Assembly: GCF_028204155.1 (NCBI RefSeq)
Contig: NZ_JAQLOI010000001.1
Location: 3,038,001-3,102,000 of the forward strand
Reading direction: 5' to 3'
Source: Vibrio algarum
Lineage (GTDB): Bacteria > Pseudomonadota > Gammaproteobacteria > Enterobacterales > Vibrionaceae
DNA length: 64,000 nucleotides
Shown: piece after piece, positions 27,943 through 36,309 of the stretch
Layout of the letters: every line of letters starts with the position of its first letter
Position numbering within the stretch: position 1 is the first letter of the stretch
Position numbers and translations under genes: made by a program
The notes under the pieces: generated by a model
The model's database searches: none
The model's input: the letters and a program-made list of their open reading frames with translations, nothing else
What the model was told of the DNA's origin: nothing

Positions 27943-28560
27943 TTAACCGCCCCAACTCTTACTTGATGATGATTTGCTACTTCCCCAACTCGATTTAGCC
28001 GAAACAGTTGAACCGAAACCGCCTCTAGACATGGTTTTCGTTGCTGTCGGTTTTGGCTTCATCTGATCTCGCCCAACCTTAACCGTCGATTTGTTGTAGC
28101 GACTTGAGCCATAATCGTATCCATCTGAACTGACCCAACGATTGTGGAAAATGCTTCCCGGATAGCGAGAAGAATACATCGGTTGAGAATAATAAGGTCG
28201 GTTATTCGTCATCATGCGGGCAAACATGTACCCCGTCATCGCTGGCATAAACCAGCTTGAGCCAGGAGCTTGAACACAGGCGTTTGCACCAAACTCTTGC
28301 GAGCACTCATTCTCGGTATTGTATTTAGGCGCAGTACGACTCGACTCTTCCAACGCATATTCGTAAGCAGCCTTACATTGCTCGGCAAAATCTGGATTAT
28401 CACCAACGCAATCATCAACACCTTGATAAATAGTGGCTTCTTCACTGTCACCACACCCTGCTAACATTGCCGATACAATGGCAACTGAAAGGGAGTTTTG
28501 TGCAAAAGGACGCCACGATTTTCGCATTCGTTGTAAAGATACTTGTTTGGTTTTTTTCAT
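27943..28560 (-). CDS. DUF1190 lipoprotein-like protein (YjfM/YgiB type)
   Basis: About 205 residues, with a basic N-terminus (MKKTKQVSLQRMRKSWRP), a hydrophobic segment and a lipobox-like LAGCGD near residue 37. The body contains conserved cysteines (VDDCVGDN, EQCKAAY, NECSQEFG, NACVQAPG) and a Ser/Gly-rich C-terminus (SSWGSSKSSSSKSWGG). These features match the YgiB/YjfM family, which always accompanies the glutathionylspermidine synthase-like gene. The ATG at 28560 with upstream GGAG is preferred. Role unknown; likely envelope-associated. Confidence 0.82.
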   Translation of the reverse strand: MKKTKQVSLQRMRKSWRPFAQNSLSVAIVSAMLAGCGDSEEATIYQGVDDCVGDNPDFAEQCKAAYEYALEESSRTAPKYNTENECSQEFGANACVQAPGSSWFMPAMTGYMFARMMTNNRPYYSQPMYSSRYPGSIFHNRWVSSDGYDYGSSRYNKSTVKVGRDQMKPKPTATKTMSRGGFGSTVSAKSSWGSSKSSSSKSWGG

Positions 28561-28576
28561 CCTCACAATCTCCTTA

Positions 28577-28993
28577 TCAGTAAGTCATGCATGCAGCGTT
28601 TAACAACCCAACAGAAACTGACGTCGCGGCCATAACAATACCTGCAGGGATCTCACCTTGCTCTATTCGTTCGGAAACCTTTGGCATAAAGGTAAAACGA
28701 ACTAAAAAGAAGGCCGCTATTTGAGCCAACAAAGCAATTACACCCCAAACGGCGAAATCAACAACATTGACAGAGTTACTTGCTGCACCTGAAATCGCCA
28801 AACTATAACCAAGTATGGACCCAGCTAATGCAATCGCTGCTGAAACGTTTTTTCCATCTTTAATGAGTGCCCACTCATCGTAAGGAGTAAACCGGACATA
28901 AATCACTTTAAAAAGTAGTAAAAATGCCAATGAAATAGAAAAATAGAGCAAAAATGCCCCAACATTTCCAATAGAATCTATGAGTAATTGCAT
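28577..28993 (-). CDS. DUF350 membrane protein (YjfL type)
   Basis: A 138-residue inner-membrane protein with four predicted helices, starting near residues 8-30, 45-70, 75-98 and 110-135. The composition and length match the DUF350/YjfL family. It stands between the DUF2491 and DUF1190 genes, the order seen in the E. coli yjf operon. Function unknown. Confidence 0.83.
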   Translation of the reverse strand: MQLLIDSIGNVGAFLLYFSISLAFLLLFKVIYVRFTPYDEWALIKDGKNVSAAIALAGSILGYSLAISGAASNSVNVVDFAVWGVIALLAQIAAFFLVRFTFMPKVSERIEQGEIPAGIVMAATSVSVGLLNAACMTY

Positions 28994-29037
28994 TCTAGTC
29001 CCTTAATTTATTGTTTTGTTTATTTTTGCCATCATCA

Positions 29038-29670
29038 TTAGCCAATGACTCTAAAATCAGTTGGAGATACATCAATGCTGGTACTAAAAACGACACTTCT
29101 TTGTGGCTGATTATTTTCAATTTTCTCTTCCGCAATTATTTGCAAACCTTCAAATAATTCCGGATTAATTTCTCTTTCGTATACCATGGCAAATTGATCG
29201 GTTTCACTAACACTGCCGTCTTCGAACCATGTTTTTTCCGTCATCGCTACTGGGCGTTCATTTTCCCAAACTTTGTAGAACGTTTGCTCGTCGAGAATCT
29301 TATTAGGTTTAACCAATTCTGACGCTAACCAATGTTCCCACTGCTTGTCACTATCGATTGGTTTTGTTTCATAAAAATAAACCAGCTTCACTTCAGCCAC
29401 ATCCGCATCTGACTTACCATTTTGTAGCACTTGAAAATAGCCATCATCATCAGTATAGAAACGTAGCAACCTCGTTTGTCCGTCGAGTTCTACCTCTCCA
29501 ACCGCTTTTATGAGTTGTGTTCGAGCCGCACCTTCTATCGTGAGATACTCTTCGATTAAACGAAATTTGAGATCATCTAACTCAATTGCACCGCCCAATC
29601 GCAAACCAAGTACTTCAGGTGAACTCGGTTTCTGAGGCTGTTGTTCTTTCTTTTTAAACCAACCAAACAT
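29038..29670 (-). CDS. DUF2491 protein (YjfK type)
   Basis: A soluble protein of about 210 residues opening with MFGWFKKKEQQ, then ALGLRLGGAIELDDLKFR-type sequence. It matches the YjfK family by content and by its neighbours. The ATG at 29670 has TAGGAG 5 bases upstream. Family members sit next to PspA-like proteins; no activity is known. Confidence 0.8.
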   Translation of the reverse strand: MFGWFKKKEQQPQKPSSPEVLGLRLGGAIELDDLKFRLIEEYLTIEGAARTQLIKAVGEVELDGQTRLLRFYTDDDGYFQVLQNGKSDADVAEVKLVYFYETKPIDSDKQWEHWLASELVKPNKILDEQTFYKVWENERPVAMTEKTWFEDGSVSETDQFAMVYEREINPELFEGLQIIAEEKIENNQPQRSVVFSTSIDVSPTDFRVIG

Positions 29671-29681
29671 GTGCACTCCTA

Positions 29682-30707
29682 CTAAGGCCAGTTAACATCG
29701 GTAATCCGCTCATCGGAGATATAGAAAAGGGTCATCCCTTCACTAACCTCTATTTTCAAGTTGGGGTTCACTTGAAGGCCACTACCATCATTAACAGCAA
29801 TTAATATGGCATCATGGGTCTGTTTAAAAAAGTGGAATAAAACCTCAAATTGCGTTGCTGGATGATTTGAAGGATAAGTAATCGAATACTGAGTCATCCC
29901 TGTCGTTGTGCTTAGCAGCTCTTGATGAAGAGAACTCGACCCCGGGTCAACTGCAGACTTAGCAAGCATTTCAACTGAAACTGATGGAATACACTCTATA
30001 TTTGGACAATGCTTCTTAAGAAGATTACTTAGTTCTTCATTGTTAAAATACGCCAAAATGTGTGCATCTGAATTTTGGCCGCTAGCAAAAAGTGCCGCAC
30101 TTAACGTGACATCATCTTCTGGTGTATCAATAATAATGCAGCTGGCATCCGATATGCCTGCTCGTGCCATTTCGGCGCTATCTACATAGCTAGGAACCGA
30201 GACAAACTCAATAACACCTGGTAATGGATTCTCGATTTCCGCACAGGAGCACAATACAATTGCACGACTCTTCTTTTCTTCATGCAAAAGCATGTCTAAC
30301 ATATTTAATGTGCGCTTTTCGTTCCAACCGAGCACCAATATATGGTTCTTCATTTTAAGGCTCCGCTTCCCCATTATTCCTTTACGCCAAGATTCCACTA
30401 GCACACTCGCCACTTGTCCGACAGCGATGGCAAACAAGCCTAACCCTGCAGGGATAATAAATAACGAGGTGACCCACTTCCCAATATCAGTAGCAGGTGA
30501 GTAATCACCATACCCCACGGTAGAAGCCGTCACGACCAAATAGTAAATAAATACACTAAATGAATTGGTAAGATCAGACTCTCCAACGAGACGAAGTAAA
30601 ATCCAACTTGTTGCTATATAACTAACCAGTAAGAAAGTCAGGTTTCTTCCGGTTAACTGACCTAAGTGACGAACCGTCCATTGACGCATCGCCAACCATA
30701 ACGACAT
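29682..30707 (-). CDS. Two-helix potassium channel with RCK-type domain
   Basis: A 341-residue membrane protein. A first helix spans about residues 22-42, the pore carries the selectivity filter TVGYGD at residues 63-68, and a second helix follows near 75-100. From about residue 120 a Rossmann-like RCK/TrkA-N region begins (KNHILVLGWNEKRTLNMLDML), with a further C-terminal ligand domain. The layout is that of MthK/Kch-like K+ channels. It sits inside the yjf-like operon, 5 bases after... the start of the DUF2491 gene downstream, suggesting a shared role in membrane stress. Confidence 0.88.
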   Translation of the reverse strand: MSLWLAMRQWTVRHLGQLTGRNLTFLLVSYIATSWILLRLVGESDLTNSFSVFIYYLVVTASTVGYGDYSPATDIGKWVTSLFIIPAGLGLFAIAVGQVASVLVESWRKGIMGKRSLKMKNHILVLGWNEKRTLNMLDMLLHEEKKSRAIVLCSCAEIENPLPGVIEFVSVPSYVDSAEMARAGISDASCIIIDTPEDDVTLSAALFASGQNSDAHILAYFNNEELSNLLKKHCPNIECIPSVSVEMLAKSAVDPGSSSLHQELLSTTTGMTQYSITYPSNHPATQFEVLFHFFKQTHDAILIAVNDGSGLQVNPNLKIEVSEGMTLFYISDERITDVNWP

Positions 30708-30826
30708 ATTCGTTCCCTCTTATCAAATTACTTCTAGCTACGTAGGTGACATTAATGTCCCTATTTAAATGAACCGGTATAAACCAATAAAAGCACCTTA
30801 CGATGCTTTCATTGATGCTCCGTTCT

Positions 30827-31510
30827 TTATTTTCCAAGAATCCGAGCTAATTCATCTTCTGCTGATGATTGCCCGGAGGTAATCCCAGCATCTGCTAGTT
30901 TTTTGTCTAATGAACTGCCAGACGCTTCATCGGCAATTTCTGCCGCAGCTTCAAGCTGTGCTGATCTTTCTTCCTGACGCTTTTTAATCCTATCCAATGA
31001 CTCTACAGCGGTATGCATTTTTGCATTGGCGCCTACATTGGTAGCGGAAACAGCGGACTGCGCTTTCTGAACCGCTTCATTCGCTTTAACAACGTCGACC
31101 TGCTGCTCAAGCTGACGAAGTTTGTCTTTTGCTTGAGCGATATTGGTACTCATACTCTGTGCTGATGACTTAAATTGCTCTAAATAGACGCTTTCTGCAT
31201 CTTGTTCGTTTCTTAAGTTCGCCACTTTTTGTGCACATTCAAGAGCAAGTTCTTGTTGGCCTTTTTCCATAGCCAAACGGGTATGGTTCTCATATTCAGC
31301 AATGCTTTGATTAAACGCATCGACTTTATTTTGTGACATCTTGCGCTTAGCAATAATACTCACTAAAGCTTCATCTGAACGGCGTAATTCTGCTTTCGCT
31401 TCTCTGATCTCTTGGTCTAGGATGCGCAAAGCTTGATTGTCAGCAACAGCTTCAGCAGCTTCATTTGCGCCACCCTTTACGGCTGAGAATAGTTTTTTCC
31501 AAACACTCAT
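30827..31510 (-). CDS. PspA/IM30 family protein (YjfJ type)
   Basis: A 227-residue, almost fully helical protein with long coiled coils, the ESCRT-III-like PspA/IM30 fold that coats damaged membranes. It begins MSVWKKLFSAVKGGANEAA, giving a short amphipathic N-terminal helix, and ends ELARILGK. Its ATG overlaps the stop of the upstream YjfI-type gene by one base, so translation is coupled. Membrane protection is inferred from the family. Confidence 0.88.
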   Translation of the reverse strand: MSVWKKLFSAVKGGANEAAEAVADNQALRILDQEIREAKAELRRSDEALVSIIAKRKMSQNKVDAFNQSIAEYENHTRLAMEKGQQELALECAQKVANLRNEQDAESVYLEQFKSSAQSMSTNIAQAKDKLRQLEQQVDVVKANEAVQKAQSAVSATNVGANAKMHTAVESLDRIKKRQEERSAQLEAAAEIADEASGSSLDKKLADAGITSGQSSAEDELARILGK

Positions 31511-31926
31511 TATTCACTCTCCACTGTTTGTCCACTATCCACTAAGTACTCTTGATATAACTCGATGAACGCTTCGACATTACGGAACAAGGTTGCCACT
31601 TCAATAATGACACTTTCTAATTTTGACTGAGATGAAAGAGAGCCAAACGCAACATAATACTCATCACCATCAATCTCATTAATACCGATTGTTGTTAACG
31701 AGAACATCTTATGGGTTTTCAGCACATATTCATTAAGTGCTTGCGGATTCTTGACGAGATCTTTGCTAAATAGAAGAACCTCGACAAGGATCTGCTCGCC
31801 CGATATGGCAAGAAAAGCGTCGATATTATCTTCATTGGTAATGACTAATGTATTTTCATTTTCTTTAACTACCCAACCGTCATGCTCTTTAAGAGCTGAG
31901 ATTAGATCTGGAGATTGACAAATCAT
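31510..31926 (-). CDS. DUF2170 protein (YjfI type)
   Basis: A soluble acidic 138-residue protein, first gene of the yjf-like operon. It resembles the YjfI/DUF2170 family in length, in its mixed alpha/beta composition, and in its position directly before the PspA-like gene. No catalytic motif is visible. It may be a partner or regulator of the PspA-like protein. Confidence 0.78.
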   Translation of the reverse strand: MICQSPDLISALKEHDGWVVKENENTLVITNEDNIDAFLAISGEQILVEVLLFSKDLVKNPQALNEYVLKTHKMFSLTTIGINEIDGDEYYVAFGSLSSQSKLESVIIEVATLFRNVEAFIELYQEYLVDSGQTVESE

Positions 31927-32175
31927 AGTTCCACCGTATCTATTAAGAAAAACCGTATGTTATTGAAATAAAAAATATATTTTAATGACAGTAAATCACA
32001 GTCTACTCATTGATATACACCCTGTCCATAGCAGAATGTGAGCTATGGAATCATTCAAATGTTACTTTTTTTCATAAGTTAAATCTAACTGTAGTCGTGT
32101 TCTCAGTTTCATTTAGCAAAACTTTTTCTTTTTCTGATACTTGCTAACATAATGATAACAACGAGGAGACTTTGT

Positions 32176-32958
32176 ATGGCAAAAACGGATAAAAAAGTAT
32201 ACGAAAAAGAATTAGAAAAACTTCAAATTGAACTGGTTAAGCTGCAAAGCTGGATACAACAAGAAGGGCTCAAAGTCGTCGTTATTTTTGAAGGCCGAGA
32301 CGCGGCTGGTAAAGGTGGCGTAATAAAAAGAATAACGGAAAAATTGAACCCTCGTATTTGTCGAGTCGCAGCCCTTCCTGCCCCAACAGAAAAAGAGAAA
32401 ACACAATGGTATTTTCAACGCTACGTAGCGCACCTACCTGCCGCGGGCGAAATGGTTCTTTTTGACCGAAGTTGGTACAACCGTGCTGGGGTTGAGAAGG
32501 TAATGGGTTTTTGCAACGATGACCAATACGAAGAATTTTTACGATCCTGCCCTGAATTTGAACGCATGCTAAGCCGTTCTGGCATTATACTTTTAAAATA
32601 TTGGTTTTCGGTCTCCGATGAAGAACAAGAAAAACGCTTCTTAGAAAGAATCAACACCCCGATCAAACGCTGGAAATTCAGCCCTATGGATCTGGAGTCT
32701 CGAAGTCGTTGGGCTGAATATTCTGAAGCAAAGGATAAAATGTTTAATTACACCGACACTAAGCAATGTCCATGGTGGGTCGTTGAGTCAGATGATAAGA
32801 AACGAGCAAGACTTAACTGTATCAGCCACTTACTGTCTAGTATTGAATACCATGACATTATATTCCCTGAAATTGAACTCCCCGAAATAAACAAAGAAGG
32901 TTATATAAGAGCGCCTATCGAAGAGCAATCTTATGTACCGGAATATTTAGAAAAGTAG
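32176..32958 (+). CDS. ppk2: Polyphosphate kinase 2
   Basis: A P-loop enzyme that phosphorylates nucleotides with polyphosphate, or the reverse. The Walker A motif FEGRDAAGKGG is near residue 35 and the Walker B-like VLFDRSWYNRAGVEKVMGF near residue 95. It is a one-domain PPK2 of 260 residues. The ATG at 32176 follows GAGGAG; an in-frame ATG at 32152 has no such site. It is convergent with phoU, stop codons 3 bases apart, and belongs to the local phosphate/polyphosphate block. Confidence 0.93.
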   Translation: MAKTDKKVYEKELEKLQIELVKLQSWIQQEGLKVVVIFEGRDAAGKGGVIKRITEKLNPRICRVAALPAPTEKEKTQWYFQRYVAHLPAAGEMVLFDRSWYNRAGVEKVMGFCNDDQYEEFLRSCPEFERMLSRSGIILLKYWFSVSDEEQEKRFLERINTPIKRWKFSPMDLESRSRWAEYSEAKDKMFNYTDTKQCPWWVVESDDKKRARLNCISHLLSSIEYHDIIFPEIELPEINKEGYIRAPIEEQSYVPEYLEK

Positions 32959-32961
32959 ATA

Positions 32962-33660
32962 TTATTTGATGTGCTCATATATATCATCTTCATCGAGATG
33001 ACGCACATCTTTGCCTTTCACAAAATAGATTATGTATTCACAAATATTCTGACAACGATCACCGACACGTTCAATAGCTCTTGCAGACCACATAACTTGT
33101 AAAATACTAGGAATGTTTTTCGGATTTTCCATCATATTTTTGGTCAATTGTGCAATCACGGCTTTGTATTCTATATCCAGATTATTATCGAGCTTATACA
33201 CATCGGCTGCCGCATCGACATCCATCCGAGCAAAAGCATCAAGAACTTGATGCAACATAGCGATAGCTTGACGGCTTAATGTCTCTAAAGACACATGATA
33301 GTGTTTATGCTTGGTTGACGGTGTTTCTAGCGCTACTCGTGCGATTCGAGCTGCCACATCACCAATACGCTCTAAATCGGTAATCGTTTTAATAATCGCC
33401 ATAACCAAGCGTAAATCTTTCGCTGTAGGCTGCCGTTTAGCGATGATCAGAGTGCAAGCTTCATCAATAGAAACTTCCATCGCATTTACCTTATGGTCGT
33501 CATGTATTACTTTTTGCGCTAACTCCATGTCTTCTTTGTTTAGTGCTTGCATCGAGTAGGATAGCTGCTGCTCCACCAATCCCCCCATGGTTAAAACATG
33601 GGTTCGAATGGATTCGAGTTCTACATTAAACTGCCCAGAAATGTGACGACCAAAGTGCAT
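32962..33660 (-). CDS. phoU: Phosphate signalling protein PhoU
   Basis: A cytoplasmic helical protein (232 residues) that links the Pst transporter to PhoR and restrains the Pho response. It shows the two repeated three-helix units, with metal-binding patterns near ITDLERIGDVAARIA and ARAIERVGDRCQNICEYI. It is the last gene of pstCAB-phoU, 71 bases after pstB. Confidence 0.96.
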   Translation of the reverse strand: MHFGRHISGQFNVELESIRTHVLTMGGLVEQQLSYSMQALNKEDMELAQKVIHDDHKVNAMEVSIDEACTLIIAKRQPTAKDLRLVMAIIKTITDLERIGDVAARIARVALETPSTKHKHYHVSLETLSRQAIAMLHQVLDAFARMDVDAAADVYKLDNNLDIEYKAVIAQLTKNMMENPKNIPSILQVMWSARAIERVGDRCQNICEYIIYFVKGKDVRHLDEDDIYEHIK

Positions 33661-33731
33661 TATTTACCTTTTAAGTTAGCGATTTGATGTAAGTTAGCGA
33701 TTTCATCTTATTTTTATTCTACGTAAACAGT

Positions 33732-34550
33732 TTAACCATATCGACCGGTAATGTAATCCTCAGTACGCTTTTTCGTAGGAGAGGTAAATATCGAGTCTGT
33801 ATCGCTGTACTCAATCAGTTTGCCTAAATGAACAAACGCAGTATGGTCACTCACTCTCGCTGCTTGCTGCATATTATGAGTGACAATGACTACTGTGTAC
33901 TTGGTCTTTAGATCGTTGATTAATTCTTCAATGGTTAATGTAGATATCGGGTCCAATGCTGATGTTGGCTCATCTAATAATAGCACTTCAGGTTCTATGG
34001 CTATCGCTCTTGCGATAACTAATCGTTGCTGCTGACCACCTGAAAGTCCAAATGCATTCTCATGCAGTCTGTCTTTTACTTCATCCCATAGAGCGGCAGC
34101 ACGTAATGAACTTTCCACTGCATCATCTAGCGTTCTTGCGGTTTTAACACCTTTCAGTCTAAGGCCATAAACCACATTTTCGTAAATAGATTTGGGGAAA
34201 GGATTCGGTCTCTGAAAAACCATACCAACACGTCGTCTTAACGTAGCAACATCGACATCGTCTTGATAAACATTTTTACCATGTAAATAAACACTTCCGT
34301 CGACTCGACATCCTTCAACGAGATCATTCATCCGGTTAATACAGCGTAAGAGCGTAGATTTCCCACATCCCGATGGTCCAATAAACGCGGTTACTTTCCC
34401 TTTAGGAATTCGCATTGAAATATCGCTAAGCGCCCGACTATTTCTATAGTGCAGATTTAATTTCTCTATAGAGATAGCCGTATCTTTATCGGATAAATTT
34501 TGCACATCTAAAGGTGGCTCATAGCCTAATGTTGAACTGACTGAAAACAT
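33732..34550 (-). CDS. pstB: Phosphate ABC transporter ATP-binding protein PstB
   Basis: The ATPase of the high-affinity phosphate importer. Walker A GPSGCGKST, signature LSGGQQQRLVIARAIA and Walker B VLLLDEPTSALDP are all present in 272 residues. It starts 2 bases after pstA, indicating coupled translation. Confidence 0.97.
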   Translation of the reverse strand: MFSVSSTLGYEPPLDVQNLSDKDTAISIEKLNLHYRNSRALSDISMRIPKGKVTAFIGPSGCGKSTLLRCINRMNDLVEGCRVDGSVYLHGKNVYQDDVDVATLRRRVGMVFQRPNPFPKSIYENVVYGLRLKGVKTARTLDDAVESSLRAAALWDEVKDRLHENAFGLSGGQQQRLVIARAIAIEPEVLLLDEPTSALDPISTLTIEELINDLKTKYTVVIVTHNMQQAARVSDHTAFVHLGKLIEYSDTDSIFTSPTKKRTEDYITGRYG

Positions 34551-34552
34551 GA

Positions 34553-36202
34553 TTAATCTTGTCCTAAAACACGGTATTTTTCTCGCAAATTATTACGAAT
34601 ATTAATGGCCGTTAAATTAAGCCCAACAACAACCATAACAAGCAAAAAGGAGGTTGCATATACTAGTGGCCTAGCCGCTTCAATATTTGGAGTCTGGAAA
34701 CCGACATCATATATATGATAACCAAGGTGCATGAATTTACGTTCAAGATGCACGAATGGGTAGTGACTATCAACTGGTAGGCTTGGCGCTAATTTAGCCA
34801 CGCCAACGAGCATAAGCGGAGCAACCTCTCCTGCGGCTCGTGCCACGGCTAAGATCAATCCAGTAATGATGGCTGGACTAGCCAGAGGTAACACTATTCT
34901 CCATAACGTTTCGAACTGTGTTGCGCCTAGCGCATAAGAACCATCTCTCACAGATAAAGGAATGCGTCCTAACCCTTCCTCTGTAGAGACGATAACAACA
35001 GGTAATGTAAGCAGTGCTAACGTTAATGCTGACCAAAGTATTCCGGGTGTACCAAATGTTGGTGTCGGCAGTTTATCCGCATAAAAAAACTCATCTATAG
35101 AACCACCAATGCTATAAACAAAGAAGCCAAGTCCAAATACACCATAAACAATGGAAGGAACGCCGGCAAGGTTGATAACCGCAACTCGAATGATGCGAGT
35201 TAGTGCGTTATTTTCTGCGTATTCATGTAAGTAAACGGCAGCCAACACTCCTAATGGAGTAACGATAATGGACATCATTAGAACCAAGAAAACCGTACCA
35301 AATATCGCAGGAAAAACACCACCTTCTGAATTCGCTTCTCTGGGATCATCTAATAGAAATTTTAGGGCTTGATTTGCCCAGTGCACAGTTTTTTCAAAAT
35401 AGGTCATATCATTAGGATACCAAGCATCCAGAATGTCGATTAAAGGTATCTGATGAATACTACCGGACATTTCTTCCACGACTAAATATTCACTTTTTAG
35501 CTTAGAACGTATTTGAGCTAATTTAGACTCCGCCTCCGAGATAAGTGATTCTAACGCTTTCTTTTTTTCATCGTACTCATCCAAATAAGCTGGTGTTAGC
35601 TTCCCATTAAACTCTACTTTTCTTTTTTGAAGCCTTATCTGGCTAAGCTCCCAACCAATTTCACGAACTTCAACATTGAGAATACGATCCATCTCTACTC
35701 GTAATGCGTCCGCAAAATCAACACCATATCTCAAATGAGACCTTACATCCGAGCTATATCGACCGTGTTCAGTGACGTACTCTACTGGCCGACCAAAAAA
35801 AGAACCGTTTTGAATTCTCTCTAAAACAACCCACTCTTTTGGGTGTTCTGGCTCTGACAAATTAGGTTCTAATACTGCGATAAAATCGAGCGGATATAAT
35901 TCTCTGTTAGCAATTTTAATACTGAGTTGTTCTACGCTTCCATCTTCAATTATCTGCTCTGGCAAGTTTTCTTGTCCGTGAGAAAGCCTTGAAACCGGTA
36001 TTGTGGCACGCTGATAAACCTGACCTACAATTTGATTACCGTTTTCGTTTGTCCATACAGATAAAGGCATAGGCCAAAAATAAACCAAACCTTTCCAGCC
36101 AATCAATAATAGCAGGCCGAAAACAGATATCAGACTAACGCTGACTGCTCCACCTGTAAGCCAAATCCAAGGCTTTCCTGATTTTATCCACTGAAAAAGC
36201 AC
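34553..36202 (-). CDS. pstA: Phosphate ABC transporter permease PstA, extended form
   Basis: An inner-membrane permease half. The C-terminal ~250 residues form the normal PstA domain with the permease loop EGLGRIPLSVRDGSYALGATQ. The 549-residue protein is much longer than E. coli PstA (about 296): one helix near residues 13-33 is followed by about 240 extra residues, probably periplasmic, with a charged coiled coil around residues 190-245. Translation appears to start at GTG. Extended PstA/PstC pairs are known in vibrios; the role of the extension is unclear. Confidence 0.92.
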   Translation of the reverse strand: MLFQWIKSGKPWIWLTGGAVSVSLISVFGLLLLIGWKGLVYFWPMPLSVWTNENGNQIVGQVYQRATIPVSRLSHGQENLPEQIIEDGSVEQLSIKIANRELYPLDFIAVLEPNLSEPEHPKEWVVLERIQNGSFFGRPVEYVTEHGRYSSDVRSHLRYGVDFADALRVEMDRILNVEVREIGWELSQIRLQKRKVEFNGKLTPAYLDEYDEKKKALESLISEAESKLAQIRSKLKSEYLVVEEMSGSIHQIPLIDILDAWYPNDMTYFEKTVHWANQALKFLLDDPREANSEGGVFPAIFGTVFLVLMMSIIVTPLGVLAAVYLHEYAENNALTRIIRVAVINLAGVPSIVYGVFGLGFFVYSIGGSIDEFFYADKLPTPTFGTPGILWSALTLALLTLPVVIVSTEEGLGRIPLSVRDGSYALGATQFETLWRIVLPLASPAIITGLILAVARAAGEVAPLMLVGVAKLAPSLPVDSHYPFVHLERKFMHLGYHIYDVGFQTPNIEAARPLVYATSFLLVMVVVGLNLTAINIRNNLREKYRVLGQD

Positions 36203-36309
36203 GTTTATTTTATTCCTATGATTTCTAACGATTTGAATCTAAACAACTACATGGATACTTTTCTCAGCGAGAAAGCTGTTATATAGCGCTGTATCAATTT
36301 AACCAAAAC

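Noticed and set aside
31981..32000. Pho-box-like CTGTGATTTACTGTCAT upstream of the yjf operon
   Set aside because: The half sites are 10 bases apart where 11 are expected, and the operon has no other phosphate link.
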